From NCBI GenBank assembly GCA_035548495.1, contig DASZSV010000051.1:1-64000 (forward strand): a DNA stretch of 64,000 nucleotides, in the 5' to 3' direction. The DNA comes from CAILZL01 sp035548495 (lineage in GTDB: Bacteria; Pseudomonadota; Gammaproteobacteria; Steroidobacterales; Steroidobacteraceae). The position numbers and the translations under genes are program-made. How positions within the stretch are numbered: position 1 is the stretch's first letter; every line of letters begins with the position of its first letter. Below are positions 36,791-45,274 of the stretch, piece after piece. A model generated the notes under the pieces. It did no database searches. It was not told the DNA's origin and saw only the letters and a list, made by a program, of their open reading frames with translations.

Positions 36791-38317
36791 ATGGTGATGC
36801 AAATGAGCAAACAGAAATTCTCCAGCGCCGGCTGGTTTGTCGCAGGGCTGAGTGTGGTAACCACAATGTGGGTATTGACCGGCAGTTCGGCGGTCAGCGC
36901 AGTCAGCACACCGGCTGCCGTGGCTGCAACTGCGGCACCCACCCCGGCGGGGTTGCCGGAGTTCCGCGACATTGTCAAAGACAATCAACCCAGCATTGTG
37001 CGCATCAGTACCAAGCAAACGATTCATGATACCAGTCTCGATGATGGCAATCCTTTTGATGATGATGACAATCCGTTGCCCGAACCCTTCCGTCACTTCT
37101 TCGGCGGCAACGGCCGTCAGTTCCAGTTCCGCGGTCCGCAAATGCACGAAGCCGAAGCACTGGGCTCGGGTTTCATCATTTCTTCCGATGGAAGAATCCT
37201 GACCAATGCACATGTGGTGGATGGCGCCGATACGGTGACTGTCACCTTGTGGGACAAGACGGAATACGATGCAAAAGTGCTGGGCAAGGACAAGTTGAGC
37301 GATGTAGCCGTATTGAAGATCAATGCCAAGAATTTGCGGCCGGTGAAAATCGGCAATTCAGATCAACTCGCAGTGGGGGAATGGGTATTGGCCATCGGTT
37401 CACCCTACGGTCTCGATTACAGCGCAACGCAGGGCATCGTCAGCGCGCTGGGACGCCGTTTGCCGAATGAAACCTATGTGCCGTTCATTCAAACCGATGC
37501 CGCAGTCAATCCCGGCAATTCGGGTGGTCCGCTGTTCAATACACGCGGTGAAGTGGTGGGTATCAACTCGCAAATTTATACACGCACCGGCGGCTATCAG
37601 GGATTGTCATTTGCCATTCCCATCAACACGGTGGAATCCGTAGCGATGCAGCTGGAAAAGAATGGCCATGTATCACGTGGCTGGCTGGGCGTGCAGATTC
37701 AGACCGTCAACGGCGATCTTGCCAAATCATTCGGCATGGACAAACCACATGGCGCTCTGGTGGGCAATGTGGAAGACGGCAGTCCGGCTGACAAGGCCGG
37801 CGTGCAAACTGGTGATGTGATCGTCAGCTTCGATGGTCACGATGTCGGCACCTCCGGCGAACTGCCACCGCTGGTGGGCTCAACACCGGTGGGCCACACC
37901 GTTGACATGAAAGTGCTGCGCGATGGTCATGAGATCACACTGCATCCCACCATTGCGGTGTTGAAGGACAACTCTCCCGAACTGGCATCGAATGAAGCAA
38001 AGCCCGGCAAGGCGTTGCTGAACATCATCGTGCAACCGCTTGATCCCGAAACACGCAAGCAGCGCGGGCACGAAGGTGGTGTTGTCGTGGCACAGGTAAA
38101 TCCCGGACCTGCGGCGCAGGCCGGCATCACTGCGGGCGACATCATCGTCAAGGTGGGTACCAGAACGGTTGAAGATCCGGCACAGTTCGCCAAATTGATC
38201 AAGTCACTGCCGCGCGGCAAGCCCGTGGCATTCCTGATTGAACGTGATGGCACACACTTGTATATGGCTGTCAACATTCCGGCGAACACAAAAGATTCGC
38301 AGGACAAAGACGGTTAA
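36791..38317 (+). CDS. degP: Periplasmic serine protease/chaperone, DegP/DegQ (HtrA) family
   Basis: 508 residues. An N-terminal export segment (SSAGWFVAGLSVVTTMWVLTG) targets the periplasm, possibly with a retained anchor. The trypsin-like domain has the full triad: His141 (TNAHVV), Asp171 (SDVAVLKI) and Ser244 (NPGNSGGPLF). Two PDZ domains follow (GWLGVQIQTV... and GVVVAQVNPG...), the DegP/DegQ/MucD layout. Such proteins degrade or refold damaged envelope proteins. The acidic linker (DDGNPFDDDDNPLPE) corresponds to the LA loop. A two-component system follows 80 bases downstream, suggesting an envelope-stress link. Which of DegP, DegQ or MucD is orthologous cannot be fixed. Confidence 0.92.
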   Translation: MVMQMSKQKFSSAGWFVAGLSVVTTMWVLTGSSAVSAVSTPAAVAATAAPTPAGLPEFRDIVKDNQPSIVRISTKQTIHDTSLDDGNPFDDDDNPLPEPFRHFFGGNGRQFQFRGPQMHEAEALGSGFIISSDGRILTNAHVVDGADTVTVTLWDKTEYDAKVLGKDKLSDVAVLKINAKNLRPVKIGNSDQLAVGEWVLAIGSPYGLDYSATQGIVSALGRRLPNETYVPFIQTDAAVNPGNSGGPLFNTRGEVVGINSQIYTRTGGYQGLSFAIPINTVESVAMQLEKNGHVSRGWLGVQIQTVNGDLAKSFGMDKPHGALVGNVEDGSPADKAGVQTGDVIVSFDGHDVGTSGELPPLVGSTPVGHTVDMKVLRDGHEITLHPTIAVLKDNSPELASNEAKPGKALLNIIVQPLDPETRKQRGHEGGVVVAQVNPGPAAQAGITAGDIIVKVGTRTVEDPAQFAKLIKSLPRGKPVAFLIERDGTHLYMAVNIPANTKDSQDKDG

Positions 38318-38397
38318 GTATTGATGTGGTTGGCGTTAGAATGGTCCCTGCTTCAATGCCGGGGACCGGTTTGCACTACAGATTTGCGCACTGAACT

Positions 38398-39072
38398 ATG
38401 AGTATCCTGTTGATAGAAGATGATCTTGATGCCGCTGCGTTGTTGCAGCGTGGCCTGCGTGAGCACGGCTATGAAGTGGTGCATGTTGCTGATGGCCGCG
38501 AGGGATTGACTCAGGCCATGCAGCAACCGTGGCAATTGGTCATCGCCGATCGCATGCTGCCTTCGATGGATGGCCTGACTATTATTGAACAGCTGCGTGC
38601 ACGCGGACACAAGGCACCCATTCTCATCCTCAGCGCGCTGGCCAATGTGGATGATCGCGTGCTTGGACTCAAGGCGGGCGGTGATGACTATCTCACCAAG
38701 CCTTATGCATTCGCCGAATTGCTGGCACGTGTGGAAGCATTGCTGCGTCGTGGTGAAAATGCGCCGTCACGAATCAGTGCGCATGGAGTTACTGTTGATC
38801 TGCTCACCCGCACTGCCGAACGCGAAGGCAAATCACTGCTGCTGACCGCGCGTGAATTCGATGTGCTTGTCTATCTGATGCAGCATGTCAATCAGGTGGT
38901 GACACGCAAGATGTTGCTGGAAAATGTGTGGGATCTGCACTTCGATCCGCAAACCAATGTGATTGATGTACATATGAGCCGCCTGCGGCAGGCACTGGAT
39001 CGCGAGTTCAAGATTCCGCTGATCCATACGGTACGCGGCGTGGGCTACGTGTTTGGAGAAGCGCAGGAATAA
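38398..39072 (+). CDS. OmpR-family response regulator
   Basis: 224 residues. Receiver domain with acidic pocket EDD at 7-9, phospho-acceptor Asp51 (LVIADRMLP), Ser79 (ILSA) and Lys101 (LTKPYA), then a winged-helix DNA-binding domain (LLTAREFDVLVYLMQH, VIDVHMSRLRQAL, IHTVRGVGYVF). It should bind DNA as a phosphorylated dimer. The histidine kinase gene follows after 258 bases and the protease precedes. Resembles regulators of heavy-metal or envelope sensing, but the target genes are unknown. Confidence 0.93.
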   Translation: MSILLIEDDLDAAALLQRGLREHGYEVVHVADGREGLTQAMQQPWQLVIADRMLPSMDGLTIIEQLRARGHKAPILILSALANVDDRVLGLKAGGDDYLTKPYAFAELLARVEALLRRGENAPSRISAHGVTVDLLTRTAEREGKSLLLTAREFDVLVYLMQHVNQVVTRKMLLENVWDLHFDPQTNVIDVHMSRLRQALDREFKIPLIHTVRGVGYVFGEAQE

Positions 39073-39330
39073 TCAACGGATATCTCCGTTGCTAAAACGG
39101 CCGCAAAATCATCGTCTGTGGCGTTAACCGGGTTACGCACCGCTTTTGTTTGTCAATGCGGCTTAACAGTGCAATCAGATACGGACGCCAGATGCGTTAT
39201 CCTGTTGGCATTGAACCAGTCATGCAGACGCGGACTGTGCAGATGAACAACATCAGTGCACAATAGATTCAATCACACCTGATTGAGTGACATGATCTGA
39301 CAACTGCATCTGCGGCGATTCATCAACAAC

Positions 39331-40722
39331 ATGCAATTACGCGCACCCTTCTTCCGCACCACTGTTGTCCGCTTGGCGCTGATATACATCATCGCGTTTA
39401 CGCTGGTCACTGCCGCCCTGTTTTTCAGTGTGTATGTAATCACGCTGCGCGCGATGGACATGGGCACCGACAATGTCATGGAAGCACAGTTGCAGGGACT
39501 CACCGAACAATATGACACACTGGGATTGCGCGGCTTGATCTCGGTGATTCGCACGCGCAGCCAGAGTCTGGATCGTTCGCGTGCGGTATATCTGCTGGTG
39601 GACGCCAACAACACTCCGCTGGCCGGCAATCTCGACAACTGGCCGCAACTCACCAGGCAACAGGGCAAGTGGTACGAGTTTACGGCCAATGTCACCGGCG
39701 ACGGTGTCACCGAACATCATCCCATCCGTGCGGCACTGGTGAGTCTTCCTTACGACTATCGGCTGTTGATTGGCACGGATGTCGTCGAACGCGAGCGTCT
39801 TGCAACAGTCATGCGGCGTGTCGGCGCGCTGGCATTGGCATTGTGCATCCTGATCGGTGCAGGCATTGCCATCTGGATGAATCGCAAATTGCTCAATCAG
39901 GTGCAAGCCATCGCAGTCGCAGGCCAGGGAATTGCAAATGGTGATTTTGCACGGCGCTTGCCGATTCGCGGCAGTGGTGATGAACTGGATGAACTGGCTA
40001 CTGGCCTGAATGCGTTTCTGGAACGTATAGAACAACTGACACTGGCATTGCGCTTTGTCATTGACGGCACCGCGCATGATCTGCGAGGACCACTCAATCG
40101 CCTGCGATTGCGGCTGGAACGTTTGCAGCAATCCGTACCCGGTGGCGACAATGATGCAATCGCCGCAGCCGTGCAGGATGCCGATGTCATATTGCATACA
40201 CTCGAATCATTGCTGCGCATTGCACAGGCACAAAGCGGCTCATCCGGAACAGAAATGACGTTGTTGAATCTGGGCTCGCTGGCACGTGACATGGGAGAAC
40301 TGTACGCCGCCATTTCCGAAGAACGCAGCATTGTTCTCAACTACGAAAAGATTGCCGACAGCAACATCATGGGTAACCGGCAGTTGCTGGCGCATGCCAT
40401 CGCCAACCTGCTGGACAATGCCATCAAGTACACGCCGCCGCATGGCAGCATCGCCCTGTCGGTGGTGGAAAGCGATCAGGAAATCAAATTGAGCGTCGCC
40501 GACACCGGCCCCGGAATTCCTCCGGCGGACCGCGAAAGAGTGCTGCAACGCTTCGTCAGACTGAATTCTGCGCAAGCCGAACCGGGCAGCGGACTGGGGT
40601 TATCACTGGTGGCAGCGGTGTGTCGTTTTCACCACGCCCAGTTGCAAATTGAAGACGCCCATCCCGGGTTGCGCATCAGCATGGGGTTCGCCCGGGTCAG
40701 TGCTGTCAACAGCAAATCCTGA
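39331..40722 (+). CDS. Membrane histidine kinase with HAMP domain
   Basis: 463 residues. Two membrane helices (about 13-33 and 162-182) bracket a periplasmic sensor of about 125 residues; a HAMP linker follows (VQAIAVAGQGIANGDFARRLPIRGSGDELDELA), then the dimerisation helix with the phospho-acceptor His near 249 (TAHDLRGPLNRLRLRL) and an ATPase domain: N box LLDNAIKYTPP, G1 VADTGPGIPPADRERVLQRF and G2 GSGLGLSLV. It partners the upstream response regulator. The signal is unknown; its position after a DegP-type protease suggests envelope stress. Confidence 0.93.
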   Translation: MQLRAPFFRTTVVRLALIYIIAFTLVTAALFFSVYVITLRAMDMGTDNVMEAQLQGLTEQYDTLGLRGLISVIRTRSQSLDRSRAVYLLVDANNTPLAGNLDNWPQLTRQQGKWYEFTANVTGDGVTEHHPIRAALVSLPYDYRLLIGTDVVERERLATVMRRVGALALALCILIGAGIAIWMNRKLLNQVQAIAVAGQGIANGDFARRLPIRGSGDELDELATGLNAFLERIEQLTLALRFVIDGTAHDLRGPLNRLRLRLERLQQSVPGGDNDAIAAAVQDADVILHTLESLLRIAQAQSGSSGTEMTLLNLGSLARDMGELYAAISEERSIVLNYEKIADSNIMGNRQLLAHAIANLLDNAIKYTPPHGSIALSVVESDQEIKLSVADTGPGIPPADRERVLQRFVRLNSAQAEPGSGLGLSLVAAVCRFHHAQLQIEDAHPGLRISMGFARVSAVNSKS

Positions 40723-40770
40723 CTGCATGGCGGGAAACACTGGTAAATCGGGACTTTTGCCTGGCCCTGA

Positions 40771-40805
40771 AAAGAAAAAAGCCGACAGCGGAGGAGCTGT
40801 CGGCT
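40771..40805 (-). terminator. Rho-independent terminator on the minus strand
   Basis: 10-bp stem (40780-40789 with 40796-40805) with a 6-base loop reading UCCUCC on the minus strand, followed there by TTTTTTCTTT. Both flanking genes are on the plus strand, so it must end a separate minus-strand transcript. Confidence 0.8.
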
Positions 40806-40881
40806 GAGTACCAGCGCTCGAGTTAAGGGGGAGTAACTGAGCACTGAAGCTGTGGTATTTTTCCCAACACACGCCTTGAAA
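40771..40881 (-). ncRNA. Candidate trans-acting small RNA with C-rich hairpin loops
   Basis: The 387-base gap between the kinase and carboxypeptidase genes holds a transcript-like structure on the minus strand. Reading 5' to 3' it has a hairpin (40817-40841) with stem AGUUA/UAACU extended by CUC/GAG and an 8-base loop CUCCCCCU, then the terminator hairpin with loop UCCUCC and a U-run. A TGTAAT element at 40893-40888 could be a -10 box, giving an RNA of about 110 nt. C-rich loops that pair with ribosome-binding sites are known from sX13 of Xanthomonas and from alphaproteobacterial sRNAs. The 5' end, and whether the RNA exists, are inference. Confidence 0.5.
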
Positions 40882-41109
40882 GCATCGATTACAATCAAAC
40901 AAGAAGATCAAAAAAGCCCTTGTTTTCAAGCATATTGCGCAAGTCACACCCAATATTCAACCTTAATTTTGTGGCGTTACGCCTTTGTCATTTACCTTGT
41001 CCTGCCTATGTCAAAACCCCATGTCTCAGGACGTGTGCAAACTGCACCGCCGCACCTGAACATGGTGCGGGCCTGCTAGAATGGCGCGCTTGTCTGGATC
41101 GTTTTTCAC

Positions 41110-42603
41110 ATGCCGCAAACTCCCTATCAACAACTCGAAGCCGAATTCAAACGTCTGCATGCACTGCGTGCCGCAGCGAGCCTGCTGCGCTGGGATGCTG
41201 CCGTGATGATGCCGCGTGGCAGCGTTGAACTGCGCGGTGAACAACTGGCCGTGCTGGAAACCGAATCGCATGCCGTGCTCACTGCGCCAAAAATCGCACG
41301 CTTGCTGGATCGTGCGGCTGCGAATGCCAGCGGCTTGAATGAATGGCAGCTTGCCAACTTGCGCTGTATGCGTCGCGAACATGACCATGCCATCGCGATT
41401 CCCAATGCATTGATTACCCGTCTGGCAAAAGCCACTGCCGTAGCCGAATCGAAATGGCGTGATGCCAAGCAGGAAAACAGTTTTTCCTTGTTTGCACCAC
41501 ATCTCGAAGAAATATTGAAACTCACCCGCGACCGTTCGCAGATTCTCGGACAGGCGTTGCAGCTCGATCCCTATGATGCATTGATTGATGAATTCAGTCC
41601 GGGACTGGCCAGTGCGGAAATCGACCAGATCTTTGCAACGCTGTCGCAACGTTTGCCTGCACTCATTCAGGAAGCCATTGACAAGCAGGCCGGTGAAACC
41701 GTGTTGCCGCTTGATGCCAAGGTGACCACCATCAAGCAGCGTGCACTGGCACTGGAGTTGATGAAGGCGCTGGGTTTTCCCTTTGATCAGGGACGCCTGG
41801 ATGAAAGCGAACATCCCTTCACCGGCGGCATCAGCGGTGATGTACGCATCACCACCCGATATGCGGTCAACGATGTGCTGTCCGGCATGATGGGTGTGCT
41901 GCATGAAACCGGACACGCCATGTATACACAGGGTTTGCCGGTTGAGTATCGCGGTCAGCCAGTGGGCAATGATGCCGGTATGGCCATGCACGAAAGCCAG
42001 TCATTGATGATCGAAATGTTTGTAGGCCGCAGCCGTCCTTTTGTGCAATACCTGCAATCCATACTCGCCGGCACCTTGAATGTCAGCGGTCCGGAATGGG
42101 AAGTGGAAAACATGTATCGTTTGCTGACGCGGGTACAGCGCAGCGCCATTCGCGTAAATGCCGACGAACTCACCTATCCAGTGCACATCATGTTGCGATA
42201 CGAACTGGAACGCGAATTGCTCAATGGCGATGTGAAAGTGAAAGACCTGCCCGAAGTATGGAACCTGCGCATGCAAAGCCGGTTGGGTGTGACGCCCGCC
42301 AATGATGTTGAAGGCTGTATGCAGGATATTCACTGGGCTGCAGGTGCTTTTGGATATTTCCCTTCGTATGCCATTGGTGCAGTCATGGCCGGACAATTGA
42401 TGGAACACCTGCGCAACGATTGTCCGACGCTGGATGAAGACATTGCCGCTGGAAAGTTTGCAACGTTGTTTGCATGGCTGCGTGAACATGTGCACAGTGC
42501 CGGCAACCGCATGACTGCCACCGCCCTGATCAAGGAAGTCACCTCACGGCCGCTCAGTGCCGCCGCATGGCTGCGGTACGTTGAACACAAGTATCTCGAA
42601 TAG
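41110..42603 (+). CDS. M32 family metallocarboxypeptidase
   Basis: 497 residues, the usual size of the family (Taq/Pfu carboxypeptidase). Zinc motif HETGH (HExxH) begins at residue 265 in GVLHETGHAMYTQG, followed by the third ligand Glu in GMAMHESQSLMIEM. Other family stretches are LLRWDAAVMMP near the start and RYELERELLNGD, GAFGYFPSYAIGAVMA near the end. It removes C-terminal residues from peptides, with broad specificity except proline, in the cytoplasm. It is followed by ttcA with 17 bases between. Confidence 0.93.
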   Translation: MPQTPYQQLEAEFKRLHALRAAASLLRWDAAVMMPRGSVELRGEQLAVLETESHAVLTAPKIARLLDRAAANASGLNEWQLANLRCMRREHDHAIAIPNALITRLAKATAVAESKWRDAKQENSFSLFAPHLEEILKLTRDRSQILGQALQLDPYDALIDEFSPGLASAEIDQIFATLSQRLPALIQEAIDKQAGETVLPLDAKVTTIKQRALALELMKALGFPFDQGRLDESEHPFTGGISGDVRITTRYAVNDVLSGMMGVLHETGHAMYTQGLPVEYRGQPVGNDAGMAMHESQSLMIEMFVGRSRPFVQYLQSILAGTLNVSGPEWEVENMYRLLTRVQRSAIRVNADELTYPVHIMLRYELERELLNGDVKVKDLPEVWNLRMQSRLGVTPANDVEGCMQDIHWAAGAFGYFPSYAIGAVMAGQLMEHLRNDCPTLDEDIAAGKFATLFAWLREHVHSAGNRMTATALIKEVTSRPLSAAAWLRYVEHKYLE

Positions 42604-42620
42604 CAGTGCAGAACGCGCAT

Positions 42621-43604
42621 ATGAACGACATCGCCATCAAGCCTTCCAACAACTTCAAGAAACTGCAAGCACGTGTGCGCGGACTGGTGGGCCGTGCCAT
42701 TGACGACTTCAGAATGATTGAAGCGGGTGACAAGGTGATGGTGTGCCTGTCGGGCGGCAAGGATTCATACACCCTGCTTGACATGCTGTTGTCATTGCAG
42801 CAGCGCGCACCGGTGAAGTTTGAACTGATTGCCGTCAACCTTGATCAGAAACAACCCGGCTTTCCCGAACATGTGCTGCCTGATTATCTGCAATCGCTGG
42901 GCGTGCCTTATCACATTCTTGAACAGGATACTTACAGCGTCGTCAAGCGTGTGGTGCCCGAAGGCAAGACCATGTGTGGCCTGTGCTCACGGTTGCGGCG
43001 CGGTGCGTTGTACACCTTTGCCGCTGCCAATGGCATCACCAAGATTGCACTCGGCCATCATCGCGACGACATCATTGAAACGCTGTTTCTGAATCTGTTC
43101 TTCGGCGGCAAGCTCAAAGCCATGCCCCCAAAACTGCTGTCCGAAGACAAGCGCAACGTCGTGATCCGGCCGCTGGCCTATGTGTCCGAACGCGACATTG
43201 AACGCTATGCCAGTGCGCGCAACTTTCCCATCATTCCCTGCAAGCTGTGCGGTTCGCAGGACAATGCTCAACGGCGCATCATCAAGCAGATGTTGCGGCA
43301 ATGGGAGCACGAGTATCCCGGCCGCAGCGAAACCATTTTCTCCGCCATCTGCAACGTAGTGCCATCACATCTTGCCGATCCGCAGATCTTTGACTTTGCA
43401 TCGTTGGCGCCATTTTTCCCGGCGCTGGATACGAGTTTTGCTGTCGCGGAACAAAGTGGTGATCGCGGTTACCGGTTTCATCAGAATGATCTTGATGCCG
43501 ACGATGCCCATGCCGATGATGATGATGATGATGATGACGACGACGTGAACGATCCACTGCCCGCCACCGGCACTTCGCCTGCAATACACGAGGTGCAGCA
43601 GTGA
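42621..43604 (+). CDS. ttcA: tRNA 2-thiocytidine(32) synthetase
   Basis: 327 residues from the ATG at 42621. It thiolates C32 in certain tRNAs using ATP and an iron-sulfur cluster. The PP-loop SGGKDS (about 37-42) activates the tRNA base; cluster cysteines are in MCGLCSRLRRG and the second pair in PCKLCGS. Everything to about residue 280 matches TtcA. The C-terminal tail is unusual: a run of ten Asp residues encoded by GAT/GAC repeats, then a Pro/Thr-rich end. The stop overlaps the apbE start (GTGA), so both are translated together. Confidence 0.93.
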   Translation: MNDIAIKPSNNFKKLQARVRGLVGRAIDDFRMIEAGDKVMVCLSGGKDSYTLLDMLLSLQQRAPVKFELIAVNLDQKQPGFPEHVLPDYLQSLGVPYHILEQDTYSVVKRVVPEGKTMCGLCSRLRRGALYTFAAANGITKIALGHHRDDIIETLFLNLFFGGKLKAMPPKLLSEDKRNVVIRPLAYVSERDIERYASARNFPIIPCKLCGSQDNAQRRIIKQMLRQWEHEYPGRSETIFSAICNVVPSHLADPQIFDFASLAPFFPALDTSFAVAEQSGDRGYRFHQNDLDADDAHADDDDDDDDDDVNDPLPATGTSPAIHEVQQ

Positions 43605-44578
43605 GAATATCCTTGATCGCAGCCGCAATGCTGTGCGTTGCCTGGTGCAGCGCTGCACATGCGGAATGGTACAAGCGTGTTGATGACGGCATCATGGGCA
43701 CACGCATCGTGGTGGAACTGTGGGACGACAATGAAGTTCATGCCAATGCCGCCATTGATGCAGTGATGGCCGAGATGCGTCACATCGACGACACCATGAG
43801 TGTCTACAAACCCACCAGTGAAGTATCCATGGTCAACGCCGAGGCCGCAAAGCATCCGGTGAAAATTTCCAGAGAACTATTCGATCTTCTGCAGCAGGCG
43901 GTGGAATTCTCGCGCATCACCGATGGCGCCTTCGACATCACCTATGCCAGTGTGGGTTACATGTATGACTTCCGCAAACACATCAAACCCACCGGACAAC
44001 AAATCAAGAAAGCCCTGCCGGAAATCAATTATCGTCACCTGCTGTTCGACAAGAAGAACCGCACCATCAAGTTCTCGATGCCCGGCGTGCGCATTGATCT
44101 CGGCGGTATTGCCAAGGGATATTCAGTGGATCGCGGCATCGCCATCCTGCAGGCGCGCGGCATTACGCATGCATGGGTCATGGCTGGTGGTGATAGCCGC
44201 ATCATCGGTGACCGCTTCGGCAAGCCGTGGATTGTCGGCATTCGCCATCCCGACGATCCCAATCGCGTGATTGCCAAGATTCCACTGGTCAACACTGCGC
44301 TGTCCACTTCAGGCGACTATGAAAGGTACTTCGATGAAAACGGGGTTCGCTACCATCACATCATCGATCCGAAAACCGGTGACTCGGCACGCAAGGTACG
44401 TAGCGCCACCATCATCGCGCCTACTGCAACACAAACCGACGGCCTGTCGAAAACCGCTTTTGTGCTTGGACCGGAAGCGGCCATGGAAATCTACAATCGC
44501 ATTCCCGGTGTCGATGCCATTCTGGTGGCGCCCGATGGCCGGGTGCTGTATTCAAAAGGACTGGAAGAGCCGAAGTAA
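43601..44578 (+). CDS. apbE: FAD:protein FMN transferase, ApbE family
   Basis: 325 residues with a signal peptide (LIAAAMLCVAWCSAAHAEW), possibly a lipoprotein-like cysteine, so it works in the periplasm, where it attaches FMN to threonine of partner flavoproteins such as Na+-NQR or Rnf subunits. Family motifs seen: GTRIVVELW, TDGAFDIT, VRIDLGGIAKGYSVDRG, VMAGGDSRIIG (GGD), ALSTSGDYERYF, HHIIDPKTG and the metal-binding TDGLSKTAFVLG. The start GTG overlaps the ttcA stop by four bases. The target protein is not encoded in this window. Confidence 0.93.
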   Translation: MRISLIAAAMLCVAWCSAAHAEWYKRVDDGIMGTRIVVELWDDNEVHANAAIDAVMAEMRHIDDTMSVYKPTSEVSMVNAEAAKHPVKISRELFDLLQQAVEFSRITDGAFDITYASVGYMYDFRKHIKPTGQQIKKALPEINYRHLLFDKKNRTIKFSMPGVRIDLGGIAKGYSVDRGIAILQARGITHAWVMAGGDSRIIGDRFGKPWIVGIRHPDDPNRVIAKIPLVNTALSTSGDYERYFDENGVRYHHIIDPKTGDSARKVRSATIIAPTATQTDGLSKTAFVLGPEAAMEIYNRIPGVDAILVAPDGRVLYSKGLEEPK

Positions 44579-44590
44579 TCAATGCCAGCA

Positions 44591-44620
44591 ATCCACTCTG
44601 CCAATGCCGGCAGAGTGGAT
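44591..44620. terminator. Hairpin between apbE and the DUF4337 gene
   Basis: Perfect 12-bp inverted repeat (44591-44602 with 44609-44620), 6-base loop, between converging genes. No T-run on either side; it may serve both transcripts. Confidence 0.55.
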
Positions 44621-44656
44621 CAGCGCTTCATCGCCATGCGCGCCTGATAACGCAAC

Positions 44657-45187
44657 TCAAACAAAGAATCCGCTGGCGCCAATCAATGTGCCGATGGCTG
44701 CCGCAGTCAGCCCCAGCACGGGAAACAACTTGCGTCGTGAAAGAAAATACAGCGACGACAGCACCAGACCCAGCTCCAGAAAGCCTTCGCCGAGATCAAA
44801 GCGCACCGCCTGACGTTCTGATTGCTGCGATTCGTGATCTTTTTCTTCTGCCTGCTTTTTCAGTTCTGCAGAATCATCGGCAAAGTGCTTGACATCGCTC
44901 TGCAACTTCTCGATCACCGCAGCAGAACGTGTCGCATCGCTGTTCAGCGCATTGGCCAGTGTTGCCGCCACCTCACTGACATGGCCACGAATCTTTTTTG
45001 CCTGATAGTAGGCCCACTGATCGTTGGCTTCGGTCTTGTGAACAATTGCAGCCGTATGTGCGCGATGCGATTCAATCGTCACGCCCGCCAGCAATATGCC
45101 CACCACGGCAACCGCAACGCTGACTGCCGCACCAAACGGGTCACCTTCAACATGGTGATGATGATGTTCACCGTGCATTTCTGACAT
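44657..45187 (-). CDS. DUF4337 membrane protein
   Basis: 176 residues. The N-terminus has a His cluster (GEHHHHHVEGD) before the first membrane helix (AAVSVAVAVVGILLAGVTI); a long charged helical region follows (HKTEANDQWAYYQAKKIRGHV... SDVKHFADDSAELKKQAEEKDHESQQSE), then two C-terminal hydrophobic segments (LGLVLSSLYFLSRRKLFPVLGLTAAAIGTLIGASGFF). This is the DUF4337 layout, and ANDQWAYYQAKKI is its most conserved stretch. GAGAGG lies before the ATG. Natural His-rich ends can bind metal, but no function is known. Confidence 0.85.
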   Translation of the reverse strand: MSEMHGEHHHHHVEGDPFGAAVSVAVAVVGILLAGVTIESHRAHTAAIVHKTEANDQWAYYQAKKIRGHVSEVAATLANALNSDATRSAAVIEKLQSDVKHFADDSAELKKQAEEKDHESQQSERQAVRFDLGEGFLELGLVLSSLYFLSRRKLFPVLGLTAAAIGTLIGASGFFV

Positions 45188-45274
45188 ACACCTCTCCACA
45201 GGGAAAAACTTCTGCTATTTTACCTGCGGCATCAATGCCGTCACGATGTTGCAAAAATAAATTACACTGCCGGG

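Noticed and set aside
43515..43545. GAT repeat considered as a CRISPR or tandem-repeat array
   Set aside because: It is a simple trinucleotide microsatellite within coding sequence, with no spacers.
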